Below, piece by piece: positions 42,616-51,233 of a stretch of 64,000 nucleotides of DNA; within the stretch, counting starts at the first letter, position 1, and each line of letters starts with the position of its first letter. The notes beneath the pieces are model-generated. The model had not been told where the DNA came from and ran no database searches. It saw only the letters and a program-made list of their open reading frames with translations. The stretch is from Rhizohabitans arisaemae (GTDB taxonomy: Bacteria; Actinomycetota; Actinomycetes; Streptosporangiales; Streptosporangiaceae), in NCBI RefSeq assembly GCF_025996515.1, contig NZ_BLRH01000060.1, positions 1,240,001-1,304,000 of the forward strand. The letters are read 5' to 3'. Made by a program: the position numbers and the translations under genes.

Positions 42616-42843
42616 CTCCGTCACGTCCCCCCGGCACGCCCTCGCTCACAGCGAGTGGGAGCTCTCCCCTATCAATGCTTCTCCTGCCAGGACCTTTCCG
42701 GTAGGGGCGAAAGTCAGTTTTGGCCCATATGCCGGGAAAGTTATGGCGATGAACCGCCCCGACCTTCGATCAAGATCCCGCCCCCGTCGCGATGTCCGGG
42801 CCCGACTCCCGGCTCATCGCACCGGGGGCGGAACGAAACGAGG

Positions 42844-42883
42844 CTAGGGACCGGCACTGGGGAACGACTTACCACTCACTAGG
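42844..42883 (-). repeat. Repeat family, copy 1 (GKSFPSAGP-stop tail)
   Basis: Begins CTAGGGACCGGCACTGGGGA on the plus strand. On the minus strand it encodes S-G-K-S-F-P-S-A-G-P and a TAG stop. Related copies are at 43139, 44708 and 59265. Confidence 0.6.
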
Positions 42884-42950
42884 ACGACCCCAGCCGTGTC
42901 CACCGTGGCGAAGGCGATCGACCGCCCTGATCACGCATTGAGGTGCCTCA

Positions 42951-43065
42951 ACGACTCGGGCACCGCCTCCAGGCCGAGCCTGGACAGGTCGAGCGTGGTC
43001 GACCCCTCACGCAGGCACTCCTCGATCCGCGCCTGGCGATCGCCTCGCCACCCCCGGACTCCGTC
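42951..43065 (-). pseudogene. Truncated duplicate of the LRR gene 5' end
   Basis: About 115 bp closely match 44533-44648, the first 39 codons of the intact LRR gene. The copy has a 1-bp deletion (GCCTGGCG against GCCTCGGCG) and has lost the ATG. No repeats follow, so the rest of the duplicate gene is gone. Confidence 0.7.
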
Positions 43066-43138
43066 GGATCCCGCCCCTCACGTTGCCCCGGCCTGTCTGG
43101 GCCCGCCCCCCGCACCAGGGGCGGGACCCGCAAGGAAT

Positions 43139-43178
43139 CTAGGGATCGGCACTGGTGAACGACTTGCCGATGACCGGA
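43139..43178 (-). repeat. Repeat family, copy 2 (GKSFTSADP-stop tail)
   Basis: Minus strand reads V-I-G-K-S-F-T-S-A-D-P and TAG. It is separated from the LRR fragment at 42951-43065 by a GC-rich spacer, as copy 3 is from the intact LRR gene. Confidence 0.6.
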
Positions 43179-43292
43179 ACGCCCTTGGACTTGTCCGCCA
43201 TGGCGAAGGCGAAGCTCATGGGCGCATCGGAGCGGCGCCGTGGTGCCGCCGACTCCACTCGATCGGCGGCGGTGGCGCCGCCAAGGGGCTGT

Positions 43293-44648
43293 TCAGGCCT
43301 TGGAAGATCGGCAAATCTGATCTTCCAGACCGGACACGTTGAACTGCCCCAGCGACTCGGGCAGGACGGTCAGCCGGTTGTGATCGAGGCAGAGCTCGAC
43401 GAGACCGGTGAGGTTCGTCACCGACTCGGGCAAGGAGACCAGCCGGTTGTGCTCAAGATAGAGCCTGACCAGGGCGGTCAGCTTCCCCACCGACCCGGGC
43501 AGCGACTCCAGCCGGTTGTTGCCCAGGTAGAGCAGGGTGAGCTTGGTGAGGTTCCCCACCGACTCGGGCAAGTCGACCAGCTGGTTGTGGTTCACGTAGA
43601 GCGAGGTGAGGTGGGTGAGCTTTCCCACCGACTCGGGCAGGGCGGTCAGCCGGTTGTCCCGCAGGTCGACCTCGGTGAGGTTGACGAGCTGCCCCAGCCA
43701 GTCCGGCAGCGTGGTCAGCCGATTGCTGCCCAGGTCGAGTTTGCCGAGGGAGGTGAGGTTCTTCATGGACTCCGGCAAGGCGGTCAGCTTGTTGTGACTC
43801 AGATAGAGCCTGACCAAGGCGGTGAGGTTTCCCACCGACTCGGGGAGCACGTCCAACCGGTTGTAGTCCAGGTAGAGCCAATCGAGGTTGGTGAGGCTTC
43901 CGATGGAGTCGGGGAGCACATCCAGCTGATTGTGGTTCAGGAAAAGCCACGTGAGTTCGGCGAGCTTCCCCACCGACTCGGGCAAGGCGGTCAGCTTGTT
44001 GTGACTCAGGTAGAGCAGGGTGAGCTTGGTGAGGTTCCCCACCGACTCCGGCAAGGCCACCAGCTGGTTGCGGCTCAGGTCGAGTTCGGTGAGCTTGGTG
44101 AGGGCGGTCAGGTTTTCCAATGACTCGGGCAGGATGGCCAGCTTGTTGTGACCCAGGTAGAAGCCGGTGAGGTTGGTGAGGTTCCCCACCGACTCGGGCA
44201 AAGCGATCAACCGGTTGTAACCCAGGTTGAGCGTGGTCAGGTTGGTGAGGTTTCCCACCAGCTTGGGCAAAGACACCAGCTGGTTGCGGCGCAAGTCGAG
44301 CCAGGCGAGGGCGGCGAGCTCCCCGAATGACGCGGGTAAGGCGGTCAGCCGGTTGCGGTTCAGGTCGAGCCCGGTGAGCTTGGTGAGGTTCCCCACCGAC
44401 TCAGGCAGGCCCGCCAACCTGTTGTCAGGCGCGTAGAGCTTGACGAGGTCGGTGAGGTTCCCCACCGCCTCCGGCAGGGCGGTCAGCCGGTTGTGACCAA
44501 GGTTGAGCGTGGTCAGCTGGGTGAGAGCACCGAGCGACTCGGGCACCGCCTCCAGGCCGAGCCTGGACAGGTCGAGTGTGGTCGACCCCTCGCGCAGGCA
44601 CTCCTCGATCCGCGCCTCGGCGATCGCCTGGCCGCCCCCGGACTGCAT
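43293..44648 (-). CDS. Leucine-rich-repeat protein
   Basis: 451 residues from the ATG at 44648 (GGAGTGA upstream). After a short N-terminal segment (I-A-E-A-R-I-E-E-C-L-R-E-G) there are about 17 tandem 23-residue repeats of the form L-x-x-L-x-L-x-x-N-x-L-x-x-L-P-E-S-V-G-N-L-T. The repeats are so similar that the gene carries 69-bp DNA repeats. No signal peptide, kinase or NTPase domain is visible, so a cytosolic protein-binding arc is expected. One repeat (L-E-N-L-T-A-L-T-K-L) carries a 3-residue insertion. It has a decayed partial duplicate just downstream. Confidence 0.88.
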   Translation of the reverse strand: MQSGGGQAIAEARIEECLREGSTTLDLSRLGLEAVPESLGALTQLTTLNLGHNRLTALPEAVGNLTDLVKLYAPDNRLAGLPESVGNLTKLTGLDLNRNRLTALPASFGELAALAWLDLRRNQLVSLPKLVGNLTNLTTLNLGYNRLIALPESVGNLTNLTGFYLGHNKLAILPESLENLTALTKLTELDLSRNQLVALPESVGNLTKLTLLYLSHNKLTALPESVGKLAELTWLFLNHNQLDVLPDSIGSLTNLDWLYLDYNRLDVLPESVGNLTALVRLYLSHNKLTALPESMKNLTSLGKLDLGSNRLTTLPDWLGQLVNLTEVDLRDNRLTALPESVGKLTHLTSLYVNHNQLVDLPESVGNLTKLTLLYLGNNRLESLPGSVGKLTALVRLYLEHNRLVSLPESVTNLTGLVELCLDHNRLTVLPESLGQFNVSGLEDQICRSSKA

Positions 44649-44707
44649 GAGATCTCACTCCTTGTCGTCGCCCGCCAACCCGCCCCGCACCGGGACCCCG
44701 GATGAGG

Positions 44708-44747
44708 GTAAGGACCGGTACTGGGGAACGACTTGCCGATCACTGGC
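44708..44747 (-). repeat. Repeat family, copy 3, upstream of the intact LRR gene
   Basis: Reads V-I-G-K-S-F-P-S-T-G-P on the minus strand. The stop codon is changed (TAC), so the frame runs on. It lies about 60 bp upstream of the LRR start and belongs to the same spacer-plus-gene unit as copy 2. Confidence 0.55.
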
Positions 44748-45272
44748 ACGGTCTCGCGGCGAGGGCGGCGTGAGTCGTCCGGCCGCCCCGGCTACCGGCG
44801 ACGGCCGCTTACCGCCTCGGCCGAGGTCGGCGACCCGAGACTCGATGGCCCGGACGGTTTCATACGGATCGTCGAGATTCCGAATCACCTCAGGCACACA
44901 TGAACACTGTTTGATTCCTCTAGGCGCACTGCAAACAACCTGAGAGCATCTGTCGCGCTGAATAAACAACACGCTTCAAATTTGACGGGCGCGACATCCC
45001 ATCCCATCAGACAGCTATTTGAATCGGCTCACCGTCAGTCACCGACCGAGAACCCCGGGGCCCGGAACACGGTCACACCCGGAACACAAACGCGCAGACC
45101 AGCGACATTCCCGCAGAGAATCTAGTCTAATTTAGATTTAGGAAATAGACATTCTACACCCCTCCCGAAAGATATAAATCCACACCCAAGCTGCATTGAC
45201 GGCAAAATGGCCAACCCCTAGCATGAAGGCCGCAGATTGATCGAAGGATCTCGGGGGTCCATATTGATTGAT
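44748..45272. promoter_or_regulatory. Promoter region of the megasynthase gene
   Basis: No convincing gene. The first part is GC-rich; a leftward frame includes N-L-D-D-P-Y-E-T-V-R-A-I-E-S-R-V-A-D-L, which could be a relic of a small protein. From about 44930 the sequence is AT-rich. It includes the symmetric CTAATTTAG (45127-45135) in a TCTAGTCTAATTTAGATTTAG context, a possible operator or promoter for the rightward PKS gene. Confidence 0.4.
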
Positions 45273-48200
45273 ATGTCTGCGGGCCTGCCCGCCGTTCTCT
45301 CCCATCACGCGGCAGCACACCCAAAGCAAATTGCCTATCGTTTTCTTGAGACCGGAGACCTTTCCGGTCCTATTCATGAGCTGACTTTCAGCGACCTGCA
45401 AGAGCGGGTACGGGCCATCGCGTCCACCCTGCTGCGGGAGCCTCACGGGGCTCGGGTCATCCTGCTCCATCCGCCCGGACTGGAATTCATCGCCGCTTTC
45501 CTCGCCTGCATGCAGGCCGGGGTGATCGCGGTACCGGTGAGCTCCGCGGCACGACTGCCCGGGATCATCGCCGACTGCGGCGCGGGTCTGGTGCTGGGCG
45601 CGGAGGGCATGAAGCCCCCCGAATCCGCCGGGGTCGACTGGATCGCCACCGACGCGTTGACCGGGGGCGTCCCGGACGTGCGCGTAGCCGGCGACGTGGC
45701 GTTCCTGCAGTACACCTCGGGCTCGACCGGGAGTCCCAAGGGGGTGATGGTCACCCACGCCGGCCTCATGCACAACATCGGCAGTCAGCAGGCGGCCTGG
45801 GACCAGAGCCGGCACTCGCAGTTCGTGTCCTGGCTACCGCACTTCCACGACATGGGCCTCATCGGGGGCCTGCTGTACCCGCTGATCCTGGGCGCGACGA
45901 CCACGCTGTTCTCGCCCTTGGCGTTCGTGCAGCGACCGCTCCGCTGGCTTGAGGCGATCTCGCGCTATCGCGGCACGTTCAGTCTCGCGCCCAACTTCGC
46001 CTACGACCTCTGTGCGCGCAAGAGCTCCGACGCCGAGGCTGCGGGGCTGGACCTGTCGTCGTGGGAGATCGCGGGCAACGGCGCCGAGCCCGTACGCGCG
46101 GCGACACTCGACCGGTTCACCGAGCGGTTCGCCACCGCCGGGTTCCGGCGCGAGGCGTTCTCACCGTGCTACGGACTCGCGGAGGGGACGCTGTTCGTCA
46201 CCTCCGTCCCCAAGGGGGAGCCGCCGAACGGACTGTCGTGCGGCCGGCCGGACCCCGACACCGAGATCGCCGTCGTCGACCCGGACAGCCGCCGGCGCAG
46301 CGAGCTCGGCGAGATCTGGGTCAAGAGCCAGAGCAACGCCGTCGGCTATTGGAACCGGGAGGCGGAAACCCGGGAGACGTTTCAGGCCCGGCTGCACGAC
46401 GGTGACGGCCCCTACCTGCGCACCGGCGACCTCGGCTTCTTCCGGGACGGCGGGCTGCACATCGCCGGGCGGATCAAGGATCTGATCGTCGTCGCCGGAG
46501 CCAACCACTATCCGCAGGACGTCGAAGTCACGGTGGAAGGCGCCCACCCTTCGGTGCGCGCCGGCTGTACGGCCGCGTTCGCCGTGGACGACGGGGTGGC
46601 GGAGCGGCTGGTCGTCGTCGCCGAGCTGAACGACGCCTTCACCGGTGACGCCTCCACCGTGGTCGCCGCGCTGCGACGGGCGATCGCCGAGGAGCACGGA
46701 CTGGACGCGCACGCGGTGTCGCTGGTCCGGGCGCGCACGATCCCCAAGACCAGCAGCGGGAAGATCCGTCGAGGTGAGTGCCGCACGCGGTTCCTCGGCG
46801 ACGGGCTGACGGTCCGGCACGCGTGGCGGGCGACCCAGGGCACCCGTACCCGCAAGCAGATCGAGTCCTGGCTGATCGCGCAGGTCGCGCTGCTGGCGGA
46901 TCTCGATCCCCGGGAGATCTCGATCGACCGGTCGTTCGAGAGCTACGGCCTGGTGTCGCAGGACACCGTCGCGCTGTCCGGAGATCTGGGGACCTGGCTG
47001 GGCCGCGAGGTGCCGCCCACCGCGCTGTACGAACATCCGACCGTCGGGCTGCTCGCCCGGAGCCTCAGCGCACCGAAGCACCCGACGTCCGCCAAGGCCG
47101 CCGCCCCCTCGGCCGAGCCCGTCGCGATCGTCGGGATCGGGTGCCGGTACCCCGGCGCCGACGGCCCGACCGGCTACTGGTCGCTGCTGGCGGGCGGGAC
47201 CGACGCGATCCGGGACGTGCCGGAGAGCCGCTGGGACGCCACGCCGTACTTCCAGGCAGGCGAGCCCATGCCGGGCAAAATGTACACGCGACGAGGTGGC
47301 TTTTTGGGTGATGTGTCGGGTTTCGACCCGGCCTTCTTCGGGATCTCGTACGGCGAGGCGCGGTTCATGGACCCGCAGCAACGGCTGCTGCTGGAGATCG
47401 CCTGGGAGGCGTTCGAGGACGCGGGGATCATCCCGGGGCAGCTCGCCGGATCGTCGACCGGGGTCTTCGTCGGCATCACGACGAGCGACTACGCCCAGCT
47501 GCAGCTGCTGGCGGGGCTGAACACCGGGCCGTACTCCGGCACCGGAAACGTGTTCTGCATGGCGTCGAACCGCATCTCCTACACGTTCGACCTGCGCGGA
47601 CCCAGCATCTCCCTCGACACGGCCTGCTCCTCGTCACTGGTCGCCGTCCACCAGGCCTGCATGAGTCTGCGTACGGGCGAAGCCGAGCTCGCCCTGGCCG
47701 GCGGCGTCAACCTGATGCTCTCCCCGCAGACCACGATCGCGCTCTGTCAAGGCGGCGCGCTGTCCCCGGACGGGCGGTGCCACACCTTCGACGACCGTGC
47801 CAACGGGTACGTCCGGGGCGAGGGTGTGGGCCTGGTGGTGCTCAAACCGCTCCGGCGGGCGATCGACGACGGTGACCGGATCTACGCCGTCATCCGCGGC
47901 AGCGCGGTGAACCAGGACGGCGCCTCGAACGGGCTGACCGCGCCCAACCCCGAAGCGCACGCCCGGGTGATCAACCAGGCCTTCGCCAACGCCGGCCTGT
48001 CGCCGCAGGACCTGCGGTACGTCGAAGCGCACGGTACGGGCACCGCCCTGGGCGATCCCATCGAAGCCCGCGCGCTCGGGGCCGTGCTGGCGGGCGGGCA
48101 TTGCGCCGTGGGCTCGGTCAAGACCAACATCGGGCACCTGGAACCGGCCGCGGGTGTGGCCGGGCTGACGAAGGTGGCGCTCGCCCTCCACCACGAGCGG

Positions 48201-51200
48201 ATCCCCCCGAACCTGAACTTCGACACCCCCAACCGGCACATCGACTTGGACGCGCTCGGCCTGCGGGTGCCGACCGAGCTCGGCCCCTGGCCGGCTGGCT
48301 CGAAGATCGCCGGGGTGAACAGCTTCGGCGTCGGCGGGACCAACGCGCACGTGGTCCTCCAGGAGGCCCCGGTACGGCGCGCGGCTCCGACGGACGACGG
48401 GCGGCCGCACCTGTTCACGCTGTCCGCGCGTACCCCGGCCGCGCTGGCCGCGCTCGCCGAACGCGTCGTGGCCTTCCTGCCGGAGAGCTCGGCGTCCCTC
48501 GCGCACCTCTGCCACACGGCGGCGCTTCGCCGTACCCGGCACGAACACCGGCTCGCGGTGACCGCGCGATCCACCGCGGAGCTGGCGGAGCGGCTGGCGC
48601 ACCACCGGACCTGGGTCACGGGGCGGGCGGCCGAGGAGCCGCGTCTGGTCTTCGTGTTTCCCGGTCAAGGATCCCAGTACGTGGGCATGGCCCGTGAACT
48701 GCTCTCCTTCGAACCGGCGTTCCGCTCGATGTTCGAACGCTGCGAGCGCGCGATGCGTCCCTACCTCGACTGGTCACTGCAGGATCAGCTGAACGCGGAT
48801 GAGGAGGCCTCCCAGCTCCATCGCGACGAAGTCGTACAGTCCCTGCTTTTCGCCATTCAGGTGTCGCTGGCCGCGATGTGGCGTTCCTGGGGTGTGGAAC
48901 CCGATGCCGTCGTGGGGCACAGCATGGGCGAGGTGGCCGCCGCGCACATCGCGGGCGCGATCACCCTCGACCAGGCCGCCCGGCTCAGCTGCCTGCGGGC
49001 GCGCGAGCTGGCGGTGCTGCACGGACAGGGCGCGATGGCCGTGGTCGCGCTGTCCCTGGACGCCGTGACAGCCGAGCTCACCGCCTACGACGGGCGACTG
49101 CACGTGGCCGCCGCCAACGGCCCGTCCCTGTCGGTGGTCTCCGGCGACGCCGACGCGCTCCAGCACCTCCTGGACGAACTGGGACGACGCGACGTCTTCT
49201 GCCGTATGGTCCGGGCGAGCGGGGCGGGTCACTCCCCGGTGGTCGACCCGGCCGCGCGTGCGGTCGCCGCCGAGTTCGCCGACCTGCGGCCGAGCGCCAC
49301 CGCGGTGCCGCTGTACTCCACGGTCACCGGCGGCCCGGTGCGCGGGGAGGAACTCGACGGCGGCTACTGGGGGCGCAACCTCCGGCGGACCGTTCTCTTC
49401 CACCCGGCGATCGAGCGACTCGCCGAGGACGGGTACCGGCTCTTCCTGGAGATCAGCCCGAACCCCGTCCTCACCGTCCCCGTTCAGGACGCTCTCGGCG
49501 ATCGCGGCCACGCCTTCGGCACGCTGGCACGCAAGCGCGACGATCGTGAGGCGCTGCTGGAGGCCGTCGGCACCCTGCACGTGTACGGCGGGCGGCCCGA
49601 TCTGCGGCGGCTCTTCACCGCCGAGCCGCCGGTCACGTCGTTGCCGTCGGGCCCCTGGCAGCGCGAACACTGCTGGGCCCTGGACTCCCCCGGCGCGCCC
49701 ATTCCCGCACGGCGCGCGGCGGCGGCCCCCCTGTCGACGGAGGACGCCGTGGCCGCGGCCTTCGCCGGTGTGCTCCGCGTGCCCGGCGTGAACCCCGGTG
49801 ACAACTTCTTCGAGCTCGGCGGCACCTCCTTGATGGCCGCCCAGATGCTCTACGAGTTGCGGTCGAACCTGGCTCGCGAGATCCCGCTCCGGCTTTTGTT
49901 CGAGAACCCGACCATCAAGGGGTTCACCCAGGCGCTGCTCGACTCCACCCCGTCCCGCGGGGCAGAGACGATGGAGCTCGTCCGGGCCGAATCGGCCGAC
50001 CATCCGCTCACGATGAATCAGCGGCGGGTGCTGGACGAGGGGCGCGACCTGATCGTCGCCCAGCACCTGCTGCTGGAGGGGCCGCTCGACGTGCCCGCTC
50101 TCGACCACGCGGTGCGACGCCTGTTCGAGGTGCACGAAGGACTGCGGACGGTCTTCGTGGACCTGGACGAGCCCCGGCAGATCCTGGCCGACCGTCCGGC
50201 GGCCGTACTCACCTTGAGTGATCTTGATCTACCGGCCTGGCTGAAGGAGGTCGAGGACGGCTTCAAGCCGTTCGAGGGGCCCTTGTACCGATTCGGCCTC
50301 GTCAAGCTCGCCGAGGACAGGCACGTCCTCAGTGTCGTCCTCGACCACCTGATCACCGACGGCTGGTCCCAGGGTGTGCTCTTCCAAGATCTCGTGCAGG
50401 CGTACGACGCACGGCTGGCCGGGCGGCCGGACGGCCTCGAACCCGGGACGCTACGCCTGGTCGACTACGCCCACTGGGAGCGGGCGCGCTACTCGGGGCC
50501 GCACCTCGACGAGCGGATGCGGTACTGGCGGCGCAAACTCCGCCGGACGCAGGCACCCGACCTCCGATTCGTCCGGACCGGGGCCGCCGCCGGCGAGGCG
50601 TCGGTCGTCACGACCGCGGTGGAGAAAGCCGTCTGCGCGGACCTGGCCGAGGTGACCCGCACCACCGCGACGACGATGCCGATCGTCGTCCTGGCCGCGT
50701 TCCTGCTCACCCTCCGGCACCACTCCGGCCAGGATCGACTCGCGGTACCCATCAGCGCGTCGGCACGCGAACGGCCCGACCTCGAAAGGATGCTGGGCTT
50801 TCTGTCGAAGTCGCGGCTGGTGGCCGCGGATTTCTCCGGCGAGCCCACCCGGCGCGAATGCCTGGTCCGAGTCCGCGACGCCGTCCTCGAAGCGGCCGAG
50901 GAACAGGGCCTGTCCATCACCCAGCATTACCACCTGGAGGGTGTGCCACCCGCGGACATCCCCTTCCGCGTCTCCATGAACTATCTGCCGGCCGTCGACC
51001 TGCCCACCCGTCTGGGCGCGGCGAAAATCACCCCGCTGCCCCGTCACGGGGGTTACCCGCTCTCACGTGACCTTCTCCTCGTGGTGCAGGAAACGGACGG
51101 AGGCCTCCGCCTCTCGTTCGGATACGCGGCCGGCGCCATCGCCACCGACGACATGGAGCGATTCGCGGCCGACATGTCCGCCGTGCTGCACGCCTTTGTG

Positions 51201-51224
51201 AACGACCTTGACGGCACTGTCTAG
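45273..51224 (+). CDS. Hybrid megasynthase: FAAL-ACP-KS-AT-ACP-C
   Basis: 1983 residues from the ATG at 45273; in-frame TTG codons at 45264 and 45237 are alternatives. Order: fatty-acyl-AMP ligase (1-535; T-S-G-S-T-G near 147, S-S-G-K-I-R near 495); ACP1 with Y-G-L-V-S (S562); KS (613-1040; C785, H920, H955); AT (1120-1420; G-H-S-M-G-E, S1217); ACP2 with G-G-T-S-L (S1519); condensation domain (1565-1983; D-H-L-I-T-D-G, H1692). No reductive or thioesterase domain. FAAL loads a free acid on ACP1, KS-AT extends it once, and C passes the chain to an acceptor. The AT motif G-A-G-H-S replaces HAFH/YASH, so the extender is uncertain. The first His of the C motif is Asp. Confidence 0.92.
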   Translation: MSAGLPAVLSHHAAAHPKQIAYRFLETGDLSGPIHELTFSDLQERVRAIASTLLREPHGARVILLHPPGLEFIAAFLACMQAGVIAVPVSSAARLPGIIADCGAGLVLGAEGMKPPESAGVDWIATDALTGGVPDVRVAGDVAFLQYTSGSTGSPKGVMVTHAGLMHNIGSQQAAWDQSRHSQFVSWLPHFHDMGLIGGLLYPLILGATTTLFSPLAFVQRPLRWLEAISRYRGTFSLAPNFAYDLCARKSSDAEAAGLDLSSWEIAGNGAEPVRAATLDRFTERFATAGFRREAFSPCYGLAEGTLFVTSVPKGEPPNGLSCGRPDPDTEIAVVDPDSRRRSELGEIWVKSQSNAVGYWNREAETRETFQARLHDGDGPYLRTGDLGFFRDGGLHIAGRIKDLIVVAGANHYPQDVEVTVEGAHPSVRAGCTAAFAVDDGVAERLVVVAELNDAFTGDASTVVAALRRAIAEEHGLDAHAVSLVRARTIPKTSSGKIRRGECRTRFLGDGLTVRHAWRATQGTRTRKQIESWLIAQVALLADLDPREISIDRSFESYGLVSQDTVALSGDLGTWLGREVPPTALYEHPTVGLLARSLSAPKHPTSAKAAAPSAEPVAIVGIGCRYPGADGPTGYWSLLAGGTDAIRDVPESRWDATPYFQAGEPMPGKMYTRRGGFLGDVSGFDPAFFGISYGEARFMDPQQRLLLEIAWEAFEDAGIIPGQLAGSSTGVFVGITTSDYAQLQLLAGLNTGPYSGTGNVFCMASNRISYTFDLRGPSISLDTACSSSLVAVHQACMSLRTGEAELALAGGVNLMLSPQTTIALCQGGALSPDGRCHTFDDRANGYVRGEGVGLVVLKPLRRAIDDGDRIYAVIRGSAVNQDGASNGLTAPNPEAHARVINQAFANAGLSPQDLRYVEAHGTGTALGDPIEARALGAVLAGGHCAVGSVKTNIGHLEPAAGVAGLTKVALALHHERIPPNLNFDTPNRHIDLDALGLRVPTELGPWPAGSKIAGVNSFGVGGTNAHVVLQEAPVRRAAPTDDGRPHLFTLSARTPAALAALAERVVAFLPESSASLAHLCHTAALRRTRHEHRLAVTARSTAELAERLAHHRTWVTGRAAEEPRLVFVFPGQGSQYVGMARELLSFEPAFRSMFERCERAMRPYLDWSLQDQLNADEEASQLHRDEVVQSLLFAIQVSLAAMWRSWGVEPDAVVGHSMGEVAAAHIAGAITLDQAARLSCLRARELAVLHGQGAMAVVALSLDAVTAELTAYDGRLHVAAANGPSLSVVSGDADALQHLLDELGRRDVFCRMVRASGAGHSPVVDPAARAVAAEFADLRPSATAVPLYSTVTGGPVRGEELDGGYWGRNLRRTVLFHPAIERLAEDGYRLFLEISPNPVLTVPVQDALGDRGHAFGTLARKRDDREALLEAVGTLHVYGGRPDLRRLFTAEPPVTSLPSGPWQREHCWALDSPGAPIPARRAAAAPLSTEDAVAAAFAGVLRVPGVNPGDNFFELGGTSLMAAQMLYELRSNLAREIPLRLLFENPTIKGFTQALLDSTPSRGAETMELVRAESADHPLTMNQRRVLDEGRDLIVAQHLLLEGPLDVPALDHAVRRLFEVHEGLRTVFVDLDEPRQILADRPAAVLTLSDLDLPAWLKEVEDGFKPFEGPLYRFGLVKLAEDRHVLSVVLDHLITDGWSQGVLFQDLVQAYDARLAGRPDGLEPGTLRLVDYAHWERARYSGPHLDERMRYWRRKLRRTQAPDLRFVRTGAAAGEASVVTTAVEKAVCADLAEVTRTTATTMPIVVLAAFLLTLRHHSGQDRLAVPISASARERPDLERMLGFLSKSRLVAADFSGEPTRRECLVRVRDAVLEAAEEQGLSITQHYHLEGVPPADIPFRVSMNYLPAVDLPTRLGAAKITPLPRHGGYPLSRDLLLVVQETDGGLRLSFGYAAGAIATDDMERFAADMSAVLHAFVNDLDGTV

Positions 51225-51233
51225 GAGCGGATT

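Larger units (their letters stand above)
42616..43292. other. Intergenic region with decayed duplicates
   Basis: No intact gene. The region holds two copies of a roughly 40-bp repeat (42844-42883 and 43139-43178) and a 115-bp copy of the start of the LRR gene (42951-43065). In the leftward frame each 40-bp copy reads as a protein tail such as VIGKSFTSADP followed by a stop. A leftward stretch ending at 43139 translates to M-S-F-A-F-A-M-A-D-K-S-K-G-V-P before this tail. It looks like the scar of a tandem duplication. Confidence 0.55.

Noticed and set aside
43293-44648. Regular 69-bp repeats as a CRISPR array
   Set aside because: The repeats are coding, in phase with 23-residue LRR units, without distinct spacers.
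44655-44972. 105-residue leftward frame upstream of the LRR gene
   Set aside because: Only about 20 residues look protein-like; it overlaps repeat copy 3 and the LRR ribosome binding region, so it is at most a relic.
45138-45815. Leftward open frame opposite the FAAL start
   Set aside because: Antisense to clear FAAL coding sequence, with low-complexity composition.
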